Positions 1-9,100 of a stretch of 64,000 bases of DNA are shown piece by piece; position 1 is the stretch's first letter; every line of letters begins with the position of its first letter. Source of the DNA: an uncultured Bacteroidia bacterium (GTDB taxonomy: Bacteria > Bacteroidota > Bacteroidia > Bacteroidales > F082). The notes beneath the pieces were generated by a model. That model was not told the DNA's origin. It made no database searches and was given only the letters and a program-made list of their open reading frames with translations. Location: the NCBI GenBank assembly GCA_902802535.1, contig CADCML010000005.1, positions 1-64,000 of the forward strand, read 5' to 3'. Position numbers and translations under genes: made by a program.

Positions 1-1018
1 GCCATCGCCCTGCCCACCGACTTCAGTGCCCGTATCGCCCGTAACACGCAGATTTACATCCAAGAAGAAACCAACGTTTGCCGCGTGGTTGACCCGTGGG
101 CTGGCTCTTATTATGTGGAGTCGCTCACTCACGAGATTGCTCACCGTGCTTGGAACCACATCCAAGAGGTGGAAGCCATGGGCGGCATGGCCAAAGCCAT
201 CGAAACGGGTCTGCCGAAGATGCGTATCGAAGAGGCTTCGGCCCGCAAGCAGGCACAAATCGACTCGGGTCGCGAGACCATCGTCGGTATCAACAAGTAC
301 CGCCTTGACCACGAAGACCCGATCGAGACTTTGGAAATCGACAATACCGCCGTGCGTGAGTCGCAGATCAAGCGCTTGAAGGAACTCCGCGCCAACCGCA
401 AAGAGGCCGACGTGCAGCGTTGCCTCGATGCCATCACCAAGTGCGCCGAAACTCACGAGGGCAACCTTTTGGCATTGGCTATCGAAGCCGCCAAGTGCCG
501 TGCTTCCTTGGGTGAGATTTCGATGGCTTGTGAGAAAGTCGCAGGCCGTTATAAGGCAGTTATCCGTTCAATTTCAGGAGTATATTCTATGGAAACGAAA
601 AACGACGCAAGATTTGAGGAGGCCTGCAAGATGGCCGACGAGTTCGCCAAGATGGAAGGCCGCCGTCCGCGTATCATGGTCGCCAAGATGGGTCAAGACG
701 GTCACGACCGTGGCGCCAAAGTGGTGGCTCCAAACGCCCGCCGAGGCTGCAAAACAGGCTGTTGAGAACGACGTTCACATCATGGGCGTGAGTTCATTAG
801 CCGCTGGTCACAAGACCCTTGTGCCGCAAGTCATCGAAGAGCTTGAAAAACTCGGTCGTCCCGACATCATGGTCACTGTGGGTGGCGTGATTCCCGCTCA
901 GGATTACCAGTTCCTCTACGATGCCGGTGCTGTGGCCATCTTCGGTCCCGGCACCCCCGTCAGCGAGTCAGCCATCAAGATGTTGGAGTTGCTGATTGCC
1001 GCTCGCAAACAGGCGTAA
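1..1018 (+). pseudogene. mutB: Methylmalonyl-CoA mutase large subunit, 3' part, with internal deletion and frameshift
   Basis: The 5' end lies outside the window. Frame 1 gives C-terminal substrate-domain sequence (DPWAGSYYVE, then a long helical stretch) and enters the B12-binding domain with RRPRI and the DxHxxG motif [13 protein letters not shown]. After GCT at 727-729 the frame breaks and would stop at 763-765. The +1 frame continues cleanly from 731 as [28 protein letters not shown], to TAA at 1016-1018. Family proteins have about 16 residues between KVVA and QTP, of the type TGFADLGFDVDVGPLF. These are absent, so about 47 nt appear deleted. The enzyme interconverts succinyl-CoA and methylmalonyl-CoA in the propionate pathway. 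As written, the protein would lose the SxL and GG parts of the cobalamin site and should be inactive. A consensus or assembly error is the main alternative. Confidence 0.85.
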
Positions 1019-1025
1019 TGATATT

Positions 1026-1053
1026 GTACAGACGGTGTGCACACCGTCTCTAC
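1026..1053. repeat. 28-bp near-perfect palindrome, dispersed family A, copy 1
   Basis: The core AGACGGTGTGCACACCGTCT is a perfect 20-bp palindrome, flanked by GTAC on one side and CTAC on the other (one mismatch across the axis). A perfect 28-bp version of the same sequence lies at 57175-57202. Both copies are intergenic and lie just past the 3' end of a gene. Such RGAGACG...CGTCTCT palindromes are typical dispersed REP-like elements. Confidence 0.85.
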
Positions 1054-1067
1054 ATGCGTGAAAATGA

Positions 1068-1098
1068 AAAATCCCGTCATTCGTGGCGGGATTTTTTT
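1068..1098 (+). terminator. Intrinsic terminator after mutB
   Basis: AAATCCCG at about 1069-1076 pairs with CGGGATTT at about 1087-1094, with a 10-nt loop, followed by a run of T. It lies 50 nt past the mutB stop. The A-run on the left arm could also serve the minus-strand operon, which ends at 1103, less than 10 nt away. Confidence 0.8.
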
Positions 1099-1102
1099 GT
1101 CG

Positions 1103-1933
1103 TCATTTATAAGGATTATACCGACCAATGGTGGATACATAGATTTCCACACGTCGGTTCTTGGCGCGTCCGGCGGCTGTGTCGTTGCCGGCTATGGGAT
1201 GGTTGTAGGATTCCCCACTCGAGGTGATGTTTGAAACGCCTTTTTTCTTCAGGTAATCGGCCACTAAGCGAGCCCGTTTGGCCGATACGGCTTCGTTCAC
1301 TTCAGAGGTGCCGGTGTTGTCGGCATGGCCTATCACCGTTACATGACATGAGCCCACGGTCTTGATTTCGCGGGCCAGCGCATCGAGTTGTTTGGTTTCG
1401 CTGCTCGTAAGGCTCTTGCTGTCAACATCGAAAAGGGTGAACGATTTTATCCCAGTCGTGCTGGTACTTTTCAGCAGGGTGGAGGAGGTCGGTTTGTTGG
1501 TCGTGATTTTGGCAACATTCGGTGATTTGGAAGTGGTCTGCGAATTGTCAGTGGTTTCTTTGACCGTGCCGCAACCCTGGAGTAAGGCCGCCAAAATGAT
1601 GATAATGAGGATGATGACCACAAAGATGAGCTTGCCTTTGCTTATGAAAGTGACCTGAGGCTTGCCGATGGTCAGTTTTGGTTTGAGTTGCTTCCAGTCC
1701 ATGCCTTGCGTTTTTTCGTCAGCGTAAGCATCTTCATAAACGTGCTGCTGACCCTGGGGCTGCGACTGATAAGGTTTAGGGTTGGAGTGCGGCTGCGAGG
1801 TTTGCTGCCGCGTGGTATCTGCAGAAGCAGGGTCTTGGGGCGCTGCCGCTGTAGCTATCATCGTTCCACAATTGTGACAGAAACGTTCGCCCGCTTCTAT
1901 CGGGGATCCACATTCTTTACAAAATTTAGCCAT
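1103..1933 (-). CDS. Zinc-ribbon, transmembrane, OmpA-like peptidoglycan-binding protein
   Basis: 276 aa, starting at MAKFCKEC, which puts the ribbon at the extreme N-terminus as in its neighbours; an upstream in-frame ATG at 1966 would overlap the preceding gene. Residues 5-22 form a zinc ribbon (C5, C8, C19, C22). A Gln/Pro-rich linker follows to about residue 85, then one membrane helix at about 101-119 (KLIFVVIILIIIILAALL). The C-terminal domain (about 165-275) is OmpA-like: GHADNTG, SAKRA, and the diagnostic NRRVEI. The family binds diaminopimelate in peptidoglycan. With the ribbon before the helix and the OmpA domain after it, the topology should be ribbon in the cytoplasm and OmpA domain in the periplasm. 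It is the last gene of the eight-gene run, 13 nt after the previous gene. Substrate and role are unknown. Confidence 0.85.
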   Translation of the reverse strand: MAKFCKECGSPIEAGERFCHNCGTMIATAAAPQDPASADTTRQQTSQPHSNPKPYQSQPQGQQHVYEDAYADEKTQGMDWKQLKPKLTIGKPQVTFISKGKLIFVVIILIIIILAALLQGCGTVKETTDNSQTTSKSPNVAKITTNKPTSSTLLKSTSTTGIKSFTLFDVDSKSLTSSETKQLDALAREIKTVGSCHVTVIGHADNTGTSEVNEAVSAKRARLVADYLKKKGVSNITSSGESYNHPIAGNDTAAGRAKNRRVEIYVSTIGRYNPYK

Positions 1934-1946
1934 AATGTTATAAGTT

Positions 1947-3011
1947 TTATTTAAGTTTAAATCCACAATTCTGACAGAACTTTTCGTCCCCTTCTATCGG
2001 TGTTCCGCAGTTGGGGCACACCGGGGCTTGGCTCTGTGTTTTAGGCTGTGCCTTTTCCTGTTGTTGAGTTGGAACCTCGACGGAATTCTTGTTCTCTTTC
2101 TTTCTGAAGACAAAGAGAATCAGACAGATAAGCAGTAAAGCTATTCCGCTCACGATGAGGTATTTGGCGATGGGCCGCGACGCTTCATCTTCATCTTCGT
2201 CTTCGTAATACGATGAAGGGTAGTCATAGTCGTCCGATTCCATTTTGTCATAGGTTGTCGGTTCGTTTACGGTTTCTTCTTCAATCGGTTTTTCTTCTTC
2301 GGTTGGGGTCACTTCTTCGTCAGGCAATGCTTCCGTTGATTCGGTTTCTTGCGGAATGTCTTCACCTGACACTTCAGTGGTTTCGTCCATAATATTGGTG
2401 ATTTCCTGCGAAGAGGTGGTGGCCGGTTGGGTCACCAGTTCGCCGTCCCAGTCGTAAAGATAGAGCACGTCCATTCCGTTGCAGGAATAGACTATCGCCA
2501 TTTGGGTGCCACTTGAGAGCGCCTGAGCCATGAGCGTCACGGTCTCAGGAGGAGTCACTTTGTTGCGTCCACCGGCATCGACGGCTTGGCCATCTACCGT
2601 CCCCGTGGCGGGAATCTTGTTGGAGGCTTTGTTGTTGACTTTAGTCCAGAGGGGATGTTGCGGCATGACCGTCACTCTGGCGTAAGAGGAGTAGTTCAGC
2701 CTTTCTCCTTTCTCGGTGAAGGCAATGCGCACGGAGATGTCTTCCCCAGGAGCGTAGCTCTGTTTCGGTTCGGCAAACTCGGCCTTCGCGCTGTAGACTT
2801 CCATTTTGGTGCCCTTGGAGTCTTTGCGCTCGTAGTGGAAAGTTCCAGCTTTGTAGGAGCAGTCGATGCGGGTTTTCTGTCCGTTTTCCCAATATCCACC
2901 GTTGCCATAGACTGTGGTGCTTTTCAGTTTCCAGCCGTCGGCCCATGCAGCCGCGAGGGTACTGCATAGGATAAGTGCCGTCAGTAGGCATTTTTTCAAA
3001 TACTGTTTCAT
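1947..3011 (-). CDS. Secreted-domain membrane protein with C-terminal zinc ribbon
   Basis: 354 aa. The start MKQYLKKCLLT is chosen because it opens a clear signal peptide (cleavage likely after about residue 23, AWA). The extracytoplasmic part (about 24-283) is beta-rich at first (GNGGYWENGQKTRIDCSY), then a long acidic Glu/Thr-rich stretch. One membrane helix at about 284-302 (YLIVSGIALLLICLILFVF) is followed by RKKENK, which supports a cytoplasmic C-terminus. That tail ends in a zinc ribbon (C332, C335, C346, C349). The order is therefore the mirror image of the neighbouring ribbon-OmpA protein, but the ribbon again falls in the cytoplasm. The beta domain belongs to no family I recognise. 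Gaps of 13 nt on both sides suggest an operon. Confidence 0.8.
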   Translation of the reverse strand: MKQYLKKCLLTALILCSTLAAAWADGWKLKSTTVYGNGGYWENGQKTRIDCSYKAGTFHYERKDSKGTKMEVYSAKAEFAEPKQSYAPGEDISVRIAFTEKGERLNYSSYARVTVMPQHPLWTKVNNKASNKIPATGTVDGQAVDAGGRNKVTPPETVTLMAQALSSGTQMAIVYSCNGMDVLYLYDWDGELVTQPATTSSQEITNIMDETTEVSGEDIPQETESTEALPDEEVTPTEEEKPIEEETVNEPTTYDKMESDDYDYPSSYYEDEDEDEASRPIAKYLIVSGIALLLICLILFVFRKKENKNSVEVPTQQQEKAQPKTQSQAPVCPNCGTPIEGDEKFCQNCGFKLK

Positions 3012-3024
3012 ATCGTGTTCGATT

Positions 3025-3855
3025 TTAATTTTGTTCTTCTCGGGTTTGTTCGTCTTTCGCTGCCGTAAAGCCTTTGGAGGCCATGAGTTGCGCCGCCTCA
3101 ATGTTGTAAAGGAGTTGTGCAGGGTCCATGTTGATGCTGCGCGCATAGTCTCTGAAACTCGTTGGAAGTTGTTCCTTGAGTTGCTTGAGTATCTTGTCGG
3201 TGAAGCCATACAAAGCCCCAATCACAAGGAAATCTTTCCATTGGTTTGGCTTGGGCTGATCGAGCGACAGGTCTAAGCTCTTGAGGTAGTTTTTGAACTC
3301 GATGGACCGGCAAAGCTGCGGATACATGGCAGGGACGACTTTCTTGTCCTCGCCCATGTATCCTTTGGCGATGAGATACCGCTTGCCACGAACATCGGCG
3401 CGACGCGGATACTCGTCGATGAGCTTGTAGTTGTGTTTTGCCCAGCGTTCGAATTCCTTGCTTTCAAGGACGTAATCGTTGCCGCTGGCCGCGAGGAGCA
3501 TCTCATAGAAGTTCATCTCGGTGCGGTCGGTGAAAGGCTCGTCGAGGCGCAGTCCCATGGTCGCACGTCTTTTCTTGGTGGTGGGAATTACGTTCATCTT
3601 GCCTTCCAGAACCCATTTGAGGATGAAGGCTGCCAGCAGGTTGCGCTCGTTCTTCTTTGAACGTAACGAGATGAACACGGCGTGTTCTACCACCCACCAG
3701 TTGGCAAACACATTACCCTTGAGAGGTATTTCGCTGCTTCTTTCGCTGATTTTCTGTGTGCCGAAGAGGCTCTTTTTGTACTTCTGCCCCGTCAGGAAAC
3801 GGAAGGCAAGATAAGCCACTCCAGCCAAAATTAGAATTAAAACTACTATTTTCAT
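3025..3855 (-). CDS. Hypothetical membrane-anchored protein of the zinc-ribbon operon
   Basis: 276 aa with one N-terminal membrane helix (MKIVVLILILAGVAYLAFRF) followed by a basic GQKYKK stretch. The rest is soluble and mostly helical, with no cysteine pairs, so it is the one small protein of the run without a zinc ribbon or a lipobox. Visible blocks are VFANWWVVEHAVFISLRSKK, a helical EMLLAASGNDYVLESKEFERW segment, and GKRYLIAKGYMGEDKK. The C-terminus is rich in Glu, Lys and Gln. I do not recognise a family. Spacing of 14 nt upstream and 13 nt downstream implies co-transcription with the ribbon proteins. Confidence 0.75.
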   Translation of the reverse strand: MKIVVLILILAGVAYLAFRFLTGQKYKKSLFGTQKISERSSEIPLKGNVFANWWVVEHAVFISLRSKKNERNLLAAFILKWVLEGKMNVIPTTKKRRATMGLRLDEPFTDRTEMNFYEMLLAASGNDYVLESKEFERWAKHNYKLIDEYPRRADVRGKRYLIAKGYMGEDKKVVPAMYPQLCRSIEFKNYLKSLDLSLDQPKPNQWKDFLVIGALYGFTDKILKQLKEQLPTSFRDYARSINMDPAQLLYNIEAAQLMASKGFTAAKDEQTREEQN

Positions 3856-3869
3856 TATTGTTGAAGACT

Positions 3870-4499
3870 TTATTTGCGTGGGTTACCGCAGTTGGCGCAG
3901 AATCTGGCGTTTTCACTCTTGTAAGGTGTTCCGCAATGCGGGCAGAATTTGGCATGGGGAACTGCGGTTGCAGAGGCAGCAGGGGCAGCTTGTTTAGCTT
4001 TCTCTTCAGCTTCGTGACGTGCTTTCTGTTCGGCTTCTAAGCGGGCTTTCTGTTCAGCTTCTAAGCGTGCTTTCTGTTCGGCTTCCCGGCGAGCTTTCTC
4101 CTCCGCCTCCTTGCGGGCGCGTTCTTCCGCTTCCTTTCGTGCTTGTTCCTCGGCCTTCGACTGGGCTTCCAGCTGGCGGATGTCGGATTGAAGCTTTTCT
4201 ATAGAGGCTTCGTCCATGTCGGGGATGAACATCCATTTCGTGAGGTATTCCATGCCCGGGCTGACGCCGATGGCACCTTCGGCACTTACCATGTAGAAAG
4301 AGCGGTCATGAATGGGGTGTTCCTTGTCAAAATCCTCAGCAAAACGGAAAAGCTGAAGGACGTTGTATTTGTCTTCCGTGCCGGCGTAACGCCAAATCAC
4401 GCAGCGGGTCATGGCCGCAGCCAAAGCGTGCAGCAAACTATGATAGTGTCCTGTCTGAAGCTCAAAAGCTTCAAGTGTAAATTCTTGTTTTTCTTCCAT
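3870..4499 (-). CDS. Coiled-coil/charged-helix protein with C-terminal zinc ribbon
   Basis: 209 aa, no signal peptide or membrane helix, so cytoplasmic. Residues 1-100 form a small domain of unknown type (TGHYHSLLHALAAAM, YNVLQLFRFAEDF, MEYLTKWMFIPDMD). Residues 120-167 are six tandem octapeptides of the type ARKEAEEK/ARLEAEQK, encoded by about six 24-bp repeats (3999-4142). An eight-residue period with alternating Glu and Lys/Arg predicts a long stable charged helix, as in TolA-type linkers. The protein ends in a zinc ribbon (C186, C189, C201, C204). The helix would hold the ribbon away from the N-terminal domain. Gaps are 32 nt upstream and 14 nt downstream. Function unknown. Confidence 0.8.
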   Translation of the reverse strand: MEEKQEFTLEAFELQTGHYHSLLHALAAAMTRCVIWRYAGTEDKYNVLQLFRFAEDFDKEHPIHDRSFYMVSAEGAIGVSPGMEYLTKWMFIPDMDEASIEKLQSDIRQLEAQSKAEEQARKEAEERARKEAEEKARREAEQKARLEAEQKARLEAEQKARHEAEEKAKQAAPAASATAVPHAKFCPHCGTPYKSENARFCANCGNPRK

Positions 4500-4531
4500 A
4501 TCTTGTAAATTTTATGATTAGTCACTTTTGT

Positions 4532-4825
4532 TTAGTCGTTCGGAAAGTCGTCAATGTCGTCGGCGCGTTTCATGGCTATGAAGGTCTTGAAGTCCATGTA
4601 GGCGGAGTAACGCTTCGGGTCGGGGTAATACAGCTTGTCCGGCTGTTGCGGCGTGGCAGCGGCAGGTGCTGCGCTTGGGGCGCCATAGGCACGAGCCGAG
4701 GGCGGCATCTCTTGATATGACGATGCTGGGGCCGAAGCCGGAGTGGCATCAGCCACAGGGCTACCACAATTGGGGCAGAATTTGGCTCCGTCTTTCAGCG
4801 GAGCTCCACAGTTTTCGCAAAACAT
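4532..4825 (-). CDS. Small N-terminal zinc-ribbon protein
   Basis: 97 aa. The zinc ribbon starts at residue 3 (C3, C6, C17, C20: MFCENCGAPLKDGAKFCPNC) and is nearly the same as that of the next protein upstream. An Ala/Pro/Ser-rich linker (about 24-60) leads to a short conserved-looking tail (YYPDPKRYSAYMDFKTFIAMKRADD) that ends in acidic residues. There is no membrane helix or signal peptide. Its shape, a ribbon on a flexible tether with a short peptide tail, suggests an adaptor, which is inference. It is spaced 16 nt after the previous gene and 32 nt before the next. Confidence 0.8.
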   Translation of the reverse strand: MFCENCGAPLKDGAKFCPNCGSPVADATPASAPASSYQEMPPSARAYGAPSAAPAAATPQQPDKLYYPDPKRYSAYMDFKTFIAMKRADDIDDFPND

Positions 4826-4841
4826 AGGGTTATGATTTTAG

Positions 4842-5606
4842 TTATTTCTTTTTCGCTTTAGGGCAGCGCTCGCTGATGTAGCGCAGCACAAACTCATAGT
4901 CTTCAGGGTCTTCCACGTAGATGCGGTTTTTGGTCAGCAGCTCGTCCACCTTGATGAGATGGCGTCGGCGATGGGTTTTTATCTTGCGCACCCTCCTGTA
5001 GGGGGTAATGAAGGGCGAATGAGCGGCAGCCAAGAGGGCAGCGGAACCCATGTCGTCGTCCGCCATCATGTTGATGGCCGCAATCAACTGTGTGCGCTTC
5101 ACCCCTTTATCCATCTGTTGGTGGGTAATCGTCTCTTCGTCCATCACAAAGTAAGCCGCATAGCGTCCGCCGCTGACGAAGCCTGTTATGACATAACCGA
5201 TGAGGAAGAGCACCAACACAGCTATCAAGACCCCGATGAATGTTCCTGAGGTATCCACTACCCTATGCCAACGTAAATGGCCATCGAACAATGGTACAAT
5301 GATAGCGACTAACAGCCACATACCCAGCATGATGACTCCAAAGACTTTCATAAGGTCTAAAAATATGCTCGGGTTCCTCCACAGGTTCACTTCGTAGCTC
5401 CAGCGGTACTTGCCGTCGGGGCAAAGCTGGACGCGGGCGGTAGGTTCACCGGCGTTGGAAGGTGCGGGACGAGCCGCAGGCTGAGGTTGAGACTGAGGTT
5501 GGGGCTGAGGTCGCTCCACAGTGGTTTGCGTGGCCGTGGGCTTGCCGCAGCTTCCACAAAACTTGGCTCCTTGTTCGATAGGAGCTCCGCAATTTTCGCA
5601 ATACAT
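4842..5606 (-). CDS. Zinc-ribbon protein with two membrane helices
   Basis: 254 aa, start chosen at MYCENCG so that the ribbon is N-terminal; an upstream in-frame ATG would add 11 unlikely residues. Zinc ribbon: C3, C6, C17, C20. A Pro/Gln-rich linker (about 30-55) is followed by CPDGKYRWSYEVNLWRNPS, a block I recall from zinc-ribbon membrane proteins of gut bacteria. Two membrane helices follow at about 83-107 and 121-143. The C-terminal soluble part (YAAYFVMDEETITHQQM...) resembles a PH-like beta domain and ends in a basic KAKKK. Both termini should be cytoplasmic. It is probably a membrane scaffold or sensor; function unknown. Confidence 0.82.
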   Translation of the reverse strand: MYCENCGAPIEQGAKFCGSCGKPTATQTTVERPQPQPQSQPQPAARPAPSNAGEPTARVQLCPDGKYRWSYEVNLWRNPSIFLDLMKVFGVIMLGMWLLVAIIVPLFDGHLRWHRVVDTSGTFIGVLIAVLVLFLIGYVITGFVSGGRYAAYFVMDEETITHQQMDKGVKRTQLIAAINMMADDDMGSAALLAAAHSPFITPYRRVRKIKTHRRRHLIKVDELLTKNRIYVEDPEDYEFVLRYISERCPKAKKK

Positions 5607-5648
5607 TTCGTTGTTGTTTTTAAGTAAGTGACTGTTCAAAAGTCAACA

Positions 5649-6119
5649 TCAATCCCTTTTGATGCGGGGCTTGGTTTCGTCCCACGAGCCGTCGGCAGCG
5701 GTGCTGTAGCCGTCGAAGGCGATGGTGTCGGGGGCGAGGTAGCCTTGCTCGTCGAAATAAAAGAGCTTGTATTCGGGACGGGGACCCAAGACCCAGACGC
5801 GGCAGCGCAGCAAGCCGTCGTCGTAGCGACGATAGACGATGTGCCCGTCGGGAAGCGTGTCGAAGCCACCGTTGGAGAGGACGTAAGTATTGGGCGTGTA
5901 ACCCTCCAAGGCGGCAAGGCTGTCGGGATTTCGGATTTTAAGACCCCTTGTCACGAAGGCGCCGCCGTCCATGCCAGTGTGGGCTGTTTGGTCCTCGTAG
6001 GCCTCGTCGGGCGTAAGCCACGGGTCGTTATCTACAGGTGGCTTGGGGTGCCAAAAGCCACAAGCCGTGAGCAAGCTTAGACCGATCATCGGCAGAATGG
6101 TTTTTCTGAGTTTGTTCAT
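5649..6119 (-). CDS. Lipoprotein of unknown function
   Basis: 156 aa. A typical lipoprotein signal peptide with lipobox LLTAC (Cys at about residue 20) is followed by a Pro-rich spacer (HPKPPVDNDPW). The mature part has repeated WKLY-type beta strands with Tyr/Asp-rich turns (GGFDTLPDGHIVYRRYDDG, PEYKLFYFDEQGY). No known family is recognised. It lies 23 nt after the 1361-aa zincin-like gene and 42 nt before the first zinc-ribbon gene, so it joins them in one transcription unit. Membrane side cannot be decided from the sequence. Confidence 0.78.
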   Translation of the reverse strand: MNKLRKTILPMIGLSLLTACGFWHPKPPVDNDPWLTPDEAYEDQTAHTGMDGGAFVTRGLKIRNPDSLAALEGYTPNTYVLSNGGFDTLPDGHIVYRRYDDGLLRCRVWVLGPRPEYKLFYFDEQGYLAPDTIAFDGYSTAADGSWDETKPRIKRD

Positions 6120-6142
6120 TTTTTAATATGTTTATGTTTTTA

Positions 6143-9100
6143 TTAATCACATTTCCACCTTATCGTTAGGTGACCTCCTTCAGTGTTGCTATAGTCAAAA
6201 TCTCCTTCGCTTTCCGTATGGATAATGCCATTAAAGGAAGTGCATTTCCCCCTGCGTGAGTTTGGTCCGAGTTCTTTCTCGGTCAGCTTTGCAGTTCCAG
6301 TCGCTTGGAATGTAGTTGTTTCAGTTTTCATGGTTCTTCCGGTACCTTCATAAAATCCTTGGCAGGAAAAAGAAGCTTCCACGGGAATCTTATTCTTGTC
6401 CAGTTCTATCCTCACTTCGATACTATGGCTCGCCCTGGGTCTAGATCCTTCATGGTGACCGCTTCCCTCAAGGATATAACCTTTGCCGCTTTTCTTCACG
6501 CTATAGCTTCCTGAAGGAATTATTACACCGAAATCATTCCTGTGCAGCAACGAACCTCCATGTTCTCCAAAGTAGGCTTTGTCCCTGGCGTTCATGGGGA
6601 ATTCTATTCCAATACCCAGATTTCCTAAATCTTCTTCTTTCTGCTCGCCGTCCACCCATTCGTAATAATATTTGGTAATCAGTTTACCGTAATCAGCTTT
6701 GACTTCTTCAATGATAACAAAACTTTTCCAATCGTCGTTTGTAATTTCCTTAGGCAAGTAGGGTGATGTATATTGGCGGGTCACTTGACCGGTATATTCC
6801 TGAGGATTGTTTATATCAAAGCCAAAATAGTTGAGTATGGGGAACTTGGTATCTCCAATATACCTATACCCATAGGCAAAACCATGGGGAAGTATGTTGC
6901 CTATTAATTCGCCATCTCCTTCTTTAGAAAGAGGGCTGTGGTTGACGTCTATCACAATCTGCTCTCCCGGTAGGTAGCGTTTTTTCGGCACTGTTATCTT
7001 AATGTCACGAGTCGTGGTATTTACTACTCGGTAGCTGGTTTGGCCCCGTCCTTGAACCCAGTCCGCATAATCCCACCATTCTGTAAAAGCGGTGTATTGG
7101 CCATTACTGCCTGTAACGTAGCCGTTGGTTTTAGATTTTCCCGTGGGATTCAATTGGGTTTTGGGCCAATTTCCACCTTGCTCCTTGGCTTTACTGTCAT
7201 CCACTTCCGTCTTGACCAGCTTCCAACATCCGCCTTCTGGAGCGGTTTCCTCTTCCTTCTCTTCCTCTTCGGGTTCGCCTACCCATTCGTAATCATAATG
7301 GAGCACAACCTTGGCCATGAGGTCGGAATAGGGGCGTTCGGCGATGGAGTAGGACTGGGTGAGGGTGAAGAATTTTGGACTGTCTTTTTCGGGGGAATGG
7401 GCTTCGAAGGTGGTGGAGGCACTGCGGAGCCAGTTCGTTTCGCCCAATGAGGACCATCCATTGTCAATCTTGTCGTTTTTCGACTGGAGACATACGGTCG
7501 GTTGTGAGCTGGAGTTTTCCGCCTCAAACACAAACGGTTCCGAGATTTTCAACAGATAGGGGTCGTCGGCAACCTCGCAAATGGCCTTGTACTGCCGCCC
7601 GGGAGTCCAGAACTTTGGAGGCTCCGTGAAGGTGAGGGTGCCGTCCAAGTAAAAGTCTCTCACGTAGTGGCGTGTGTTGTCTTCATGCACTTCCTCCGTG
7701 GCGGCAATACCCATGAACGTACAACTTTTCTCGGTTCTGTCCACTGCAAAGTAAATGCTGCGGTAGTCGGCATCCACCTCTTCGTCCGGGTTTTGGCTTT
7801 CTTTATAAGAGGTGTTCGTCTTCTCCATCCTGACGTTCACCAGCTTCCAGTAGTTGGTTTCGGGGGCTTTTTCTTCGGCCTGCGGTTTTTCCTGTTCATC
7901 AAGATGGCCACCCCACTCGGCCATTTTGCTTTCGGGCGAGACGTATGTGGTTTGGTCGTCGGGTTTGTAGTACCAGTGGGCGGTGAGCGTGAATGCGTTG
8001 CCTTTCTTTGATGCATTCGCGACGGGCCATTTCACCCGTTTGCCGAACTGTTTGGGATTCACGTCAAGGGTCTGTGTGTTGCCGTTTTTGTCGGTATAGG
8101 TGACCACCGCGCCGGTGACGAGCTTGTTCTTGGTGAGGTCGCGGCTGGGTTTAGTCAGGATGAAGGAGATATGGTCGTCTTTCACCTTGGTGATATCTGG
8201 GGCGTCGGGGGCGAAGAGGGCGACGATGGTGAACTTGTATTTACCTGAAAGATGCTTGAAATATCCTAAACGATAGCCTCCTTCTCCTGTTTCCGAATGC
8301 ATGTAGGAATCTTTGGTATGCAAGTCAGAAAAGTCTGATTTGCACCAGCAGAACGCCAACACGTCTTCGGTGGCATCTTTATCTCTGATGACGAAAGCAT
8401 TAAATTTGCCATCATCCTTCCGATGCTTGATGTCAAAGTCAACTTCCACGTCACGCATGATGAGACTTTCCTTTGCCGTGGTGACTTTTGCCATAGGCGA
8501 AGATTTCGACACGATGATGGACTGCGCTCCCAACTCTCCGGCCTGAACGATCTCTGGTTTGGCCTGCTCTTTTGCAATCTTTGGGAAACTGTTCATGCAA
8601 AACCGCTTGAGATAGTCGTCGAAGGTCTTTTCATCCTTGATGTTAAACCACTTCATGTAGTTTGACTTGTGGGATGAGAAATAACCGTAACGGCCTATCA
8701 GCGAGTCGGCACGAACGAATGCCGAACCGCGTCCGGTGTAAATCTGAAGCGAATCCATGAAGTCGGCATATACATAACCGACCTCTGCGTCCGTGGAGTT
8801 CTTGTTAAAATTGCGGCCATAATACTCGTAGTGCGTCCTGTCGGACGGACTCCTTGGTATTTCCGAGGTCGTTTCACGTTTTTCAAAGAAATACTTGGCC
8901 GCGTGATATTCGTTGTATGCCGCCATGGTTTCCTCGGTTCTCAAGTCCATCCACTTCATGATTTTTTCCCTGTGATGGAATAGCTCATGGTTGATGTCGA
9001 TGAGCACATTCTCTGCCATACCTTCCCTCACATACTTCTCTCGTCCATTGGTCCACATGTGGTCAAAATTCACGAGCATGTATGCGTTTTTTATTCCAGG

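Noticed and set aside
26-379. Long open frames overlapping mutB in other frames
   Set aside because: They are rich in Arg/Ser and have no family features, while the mutB frames match the enzyme closely.
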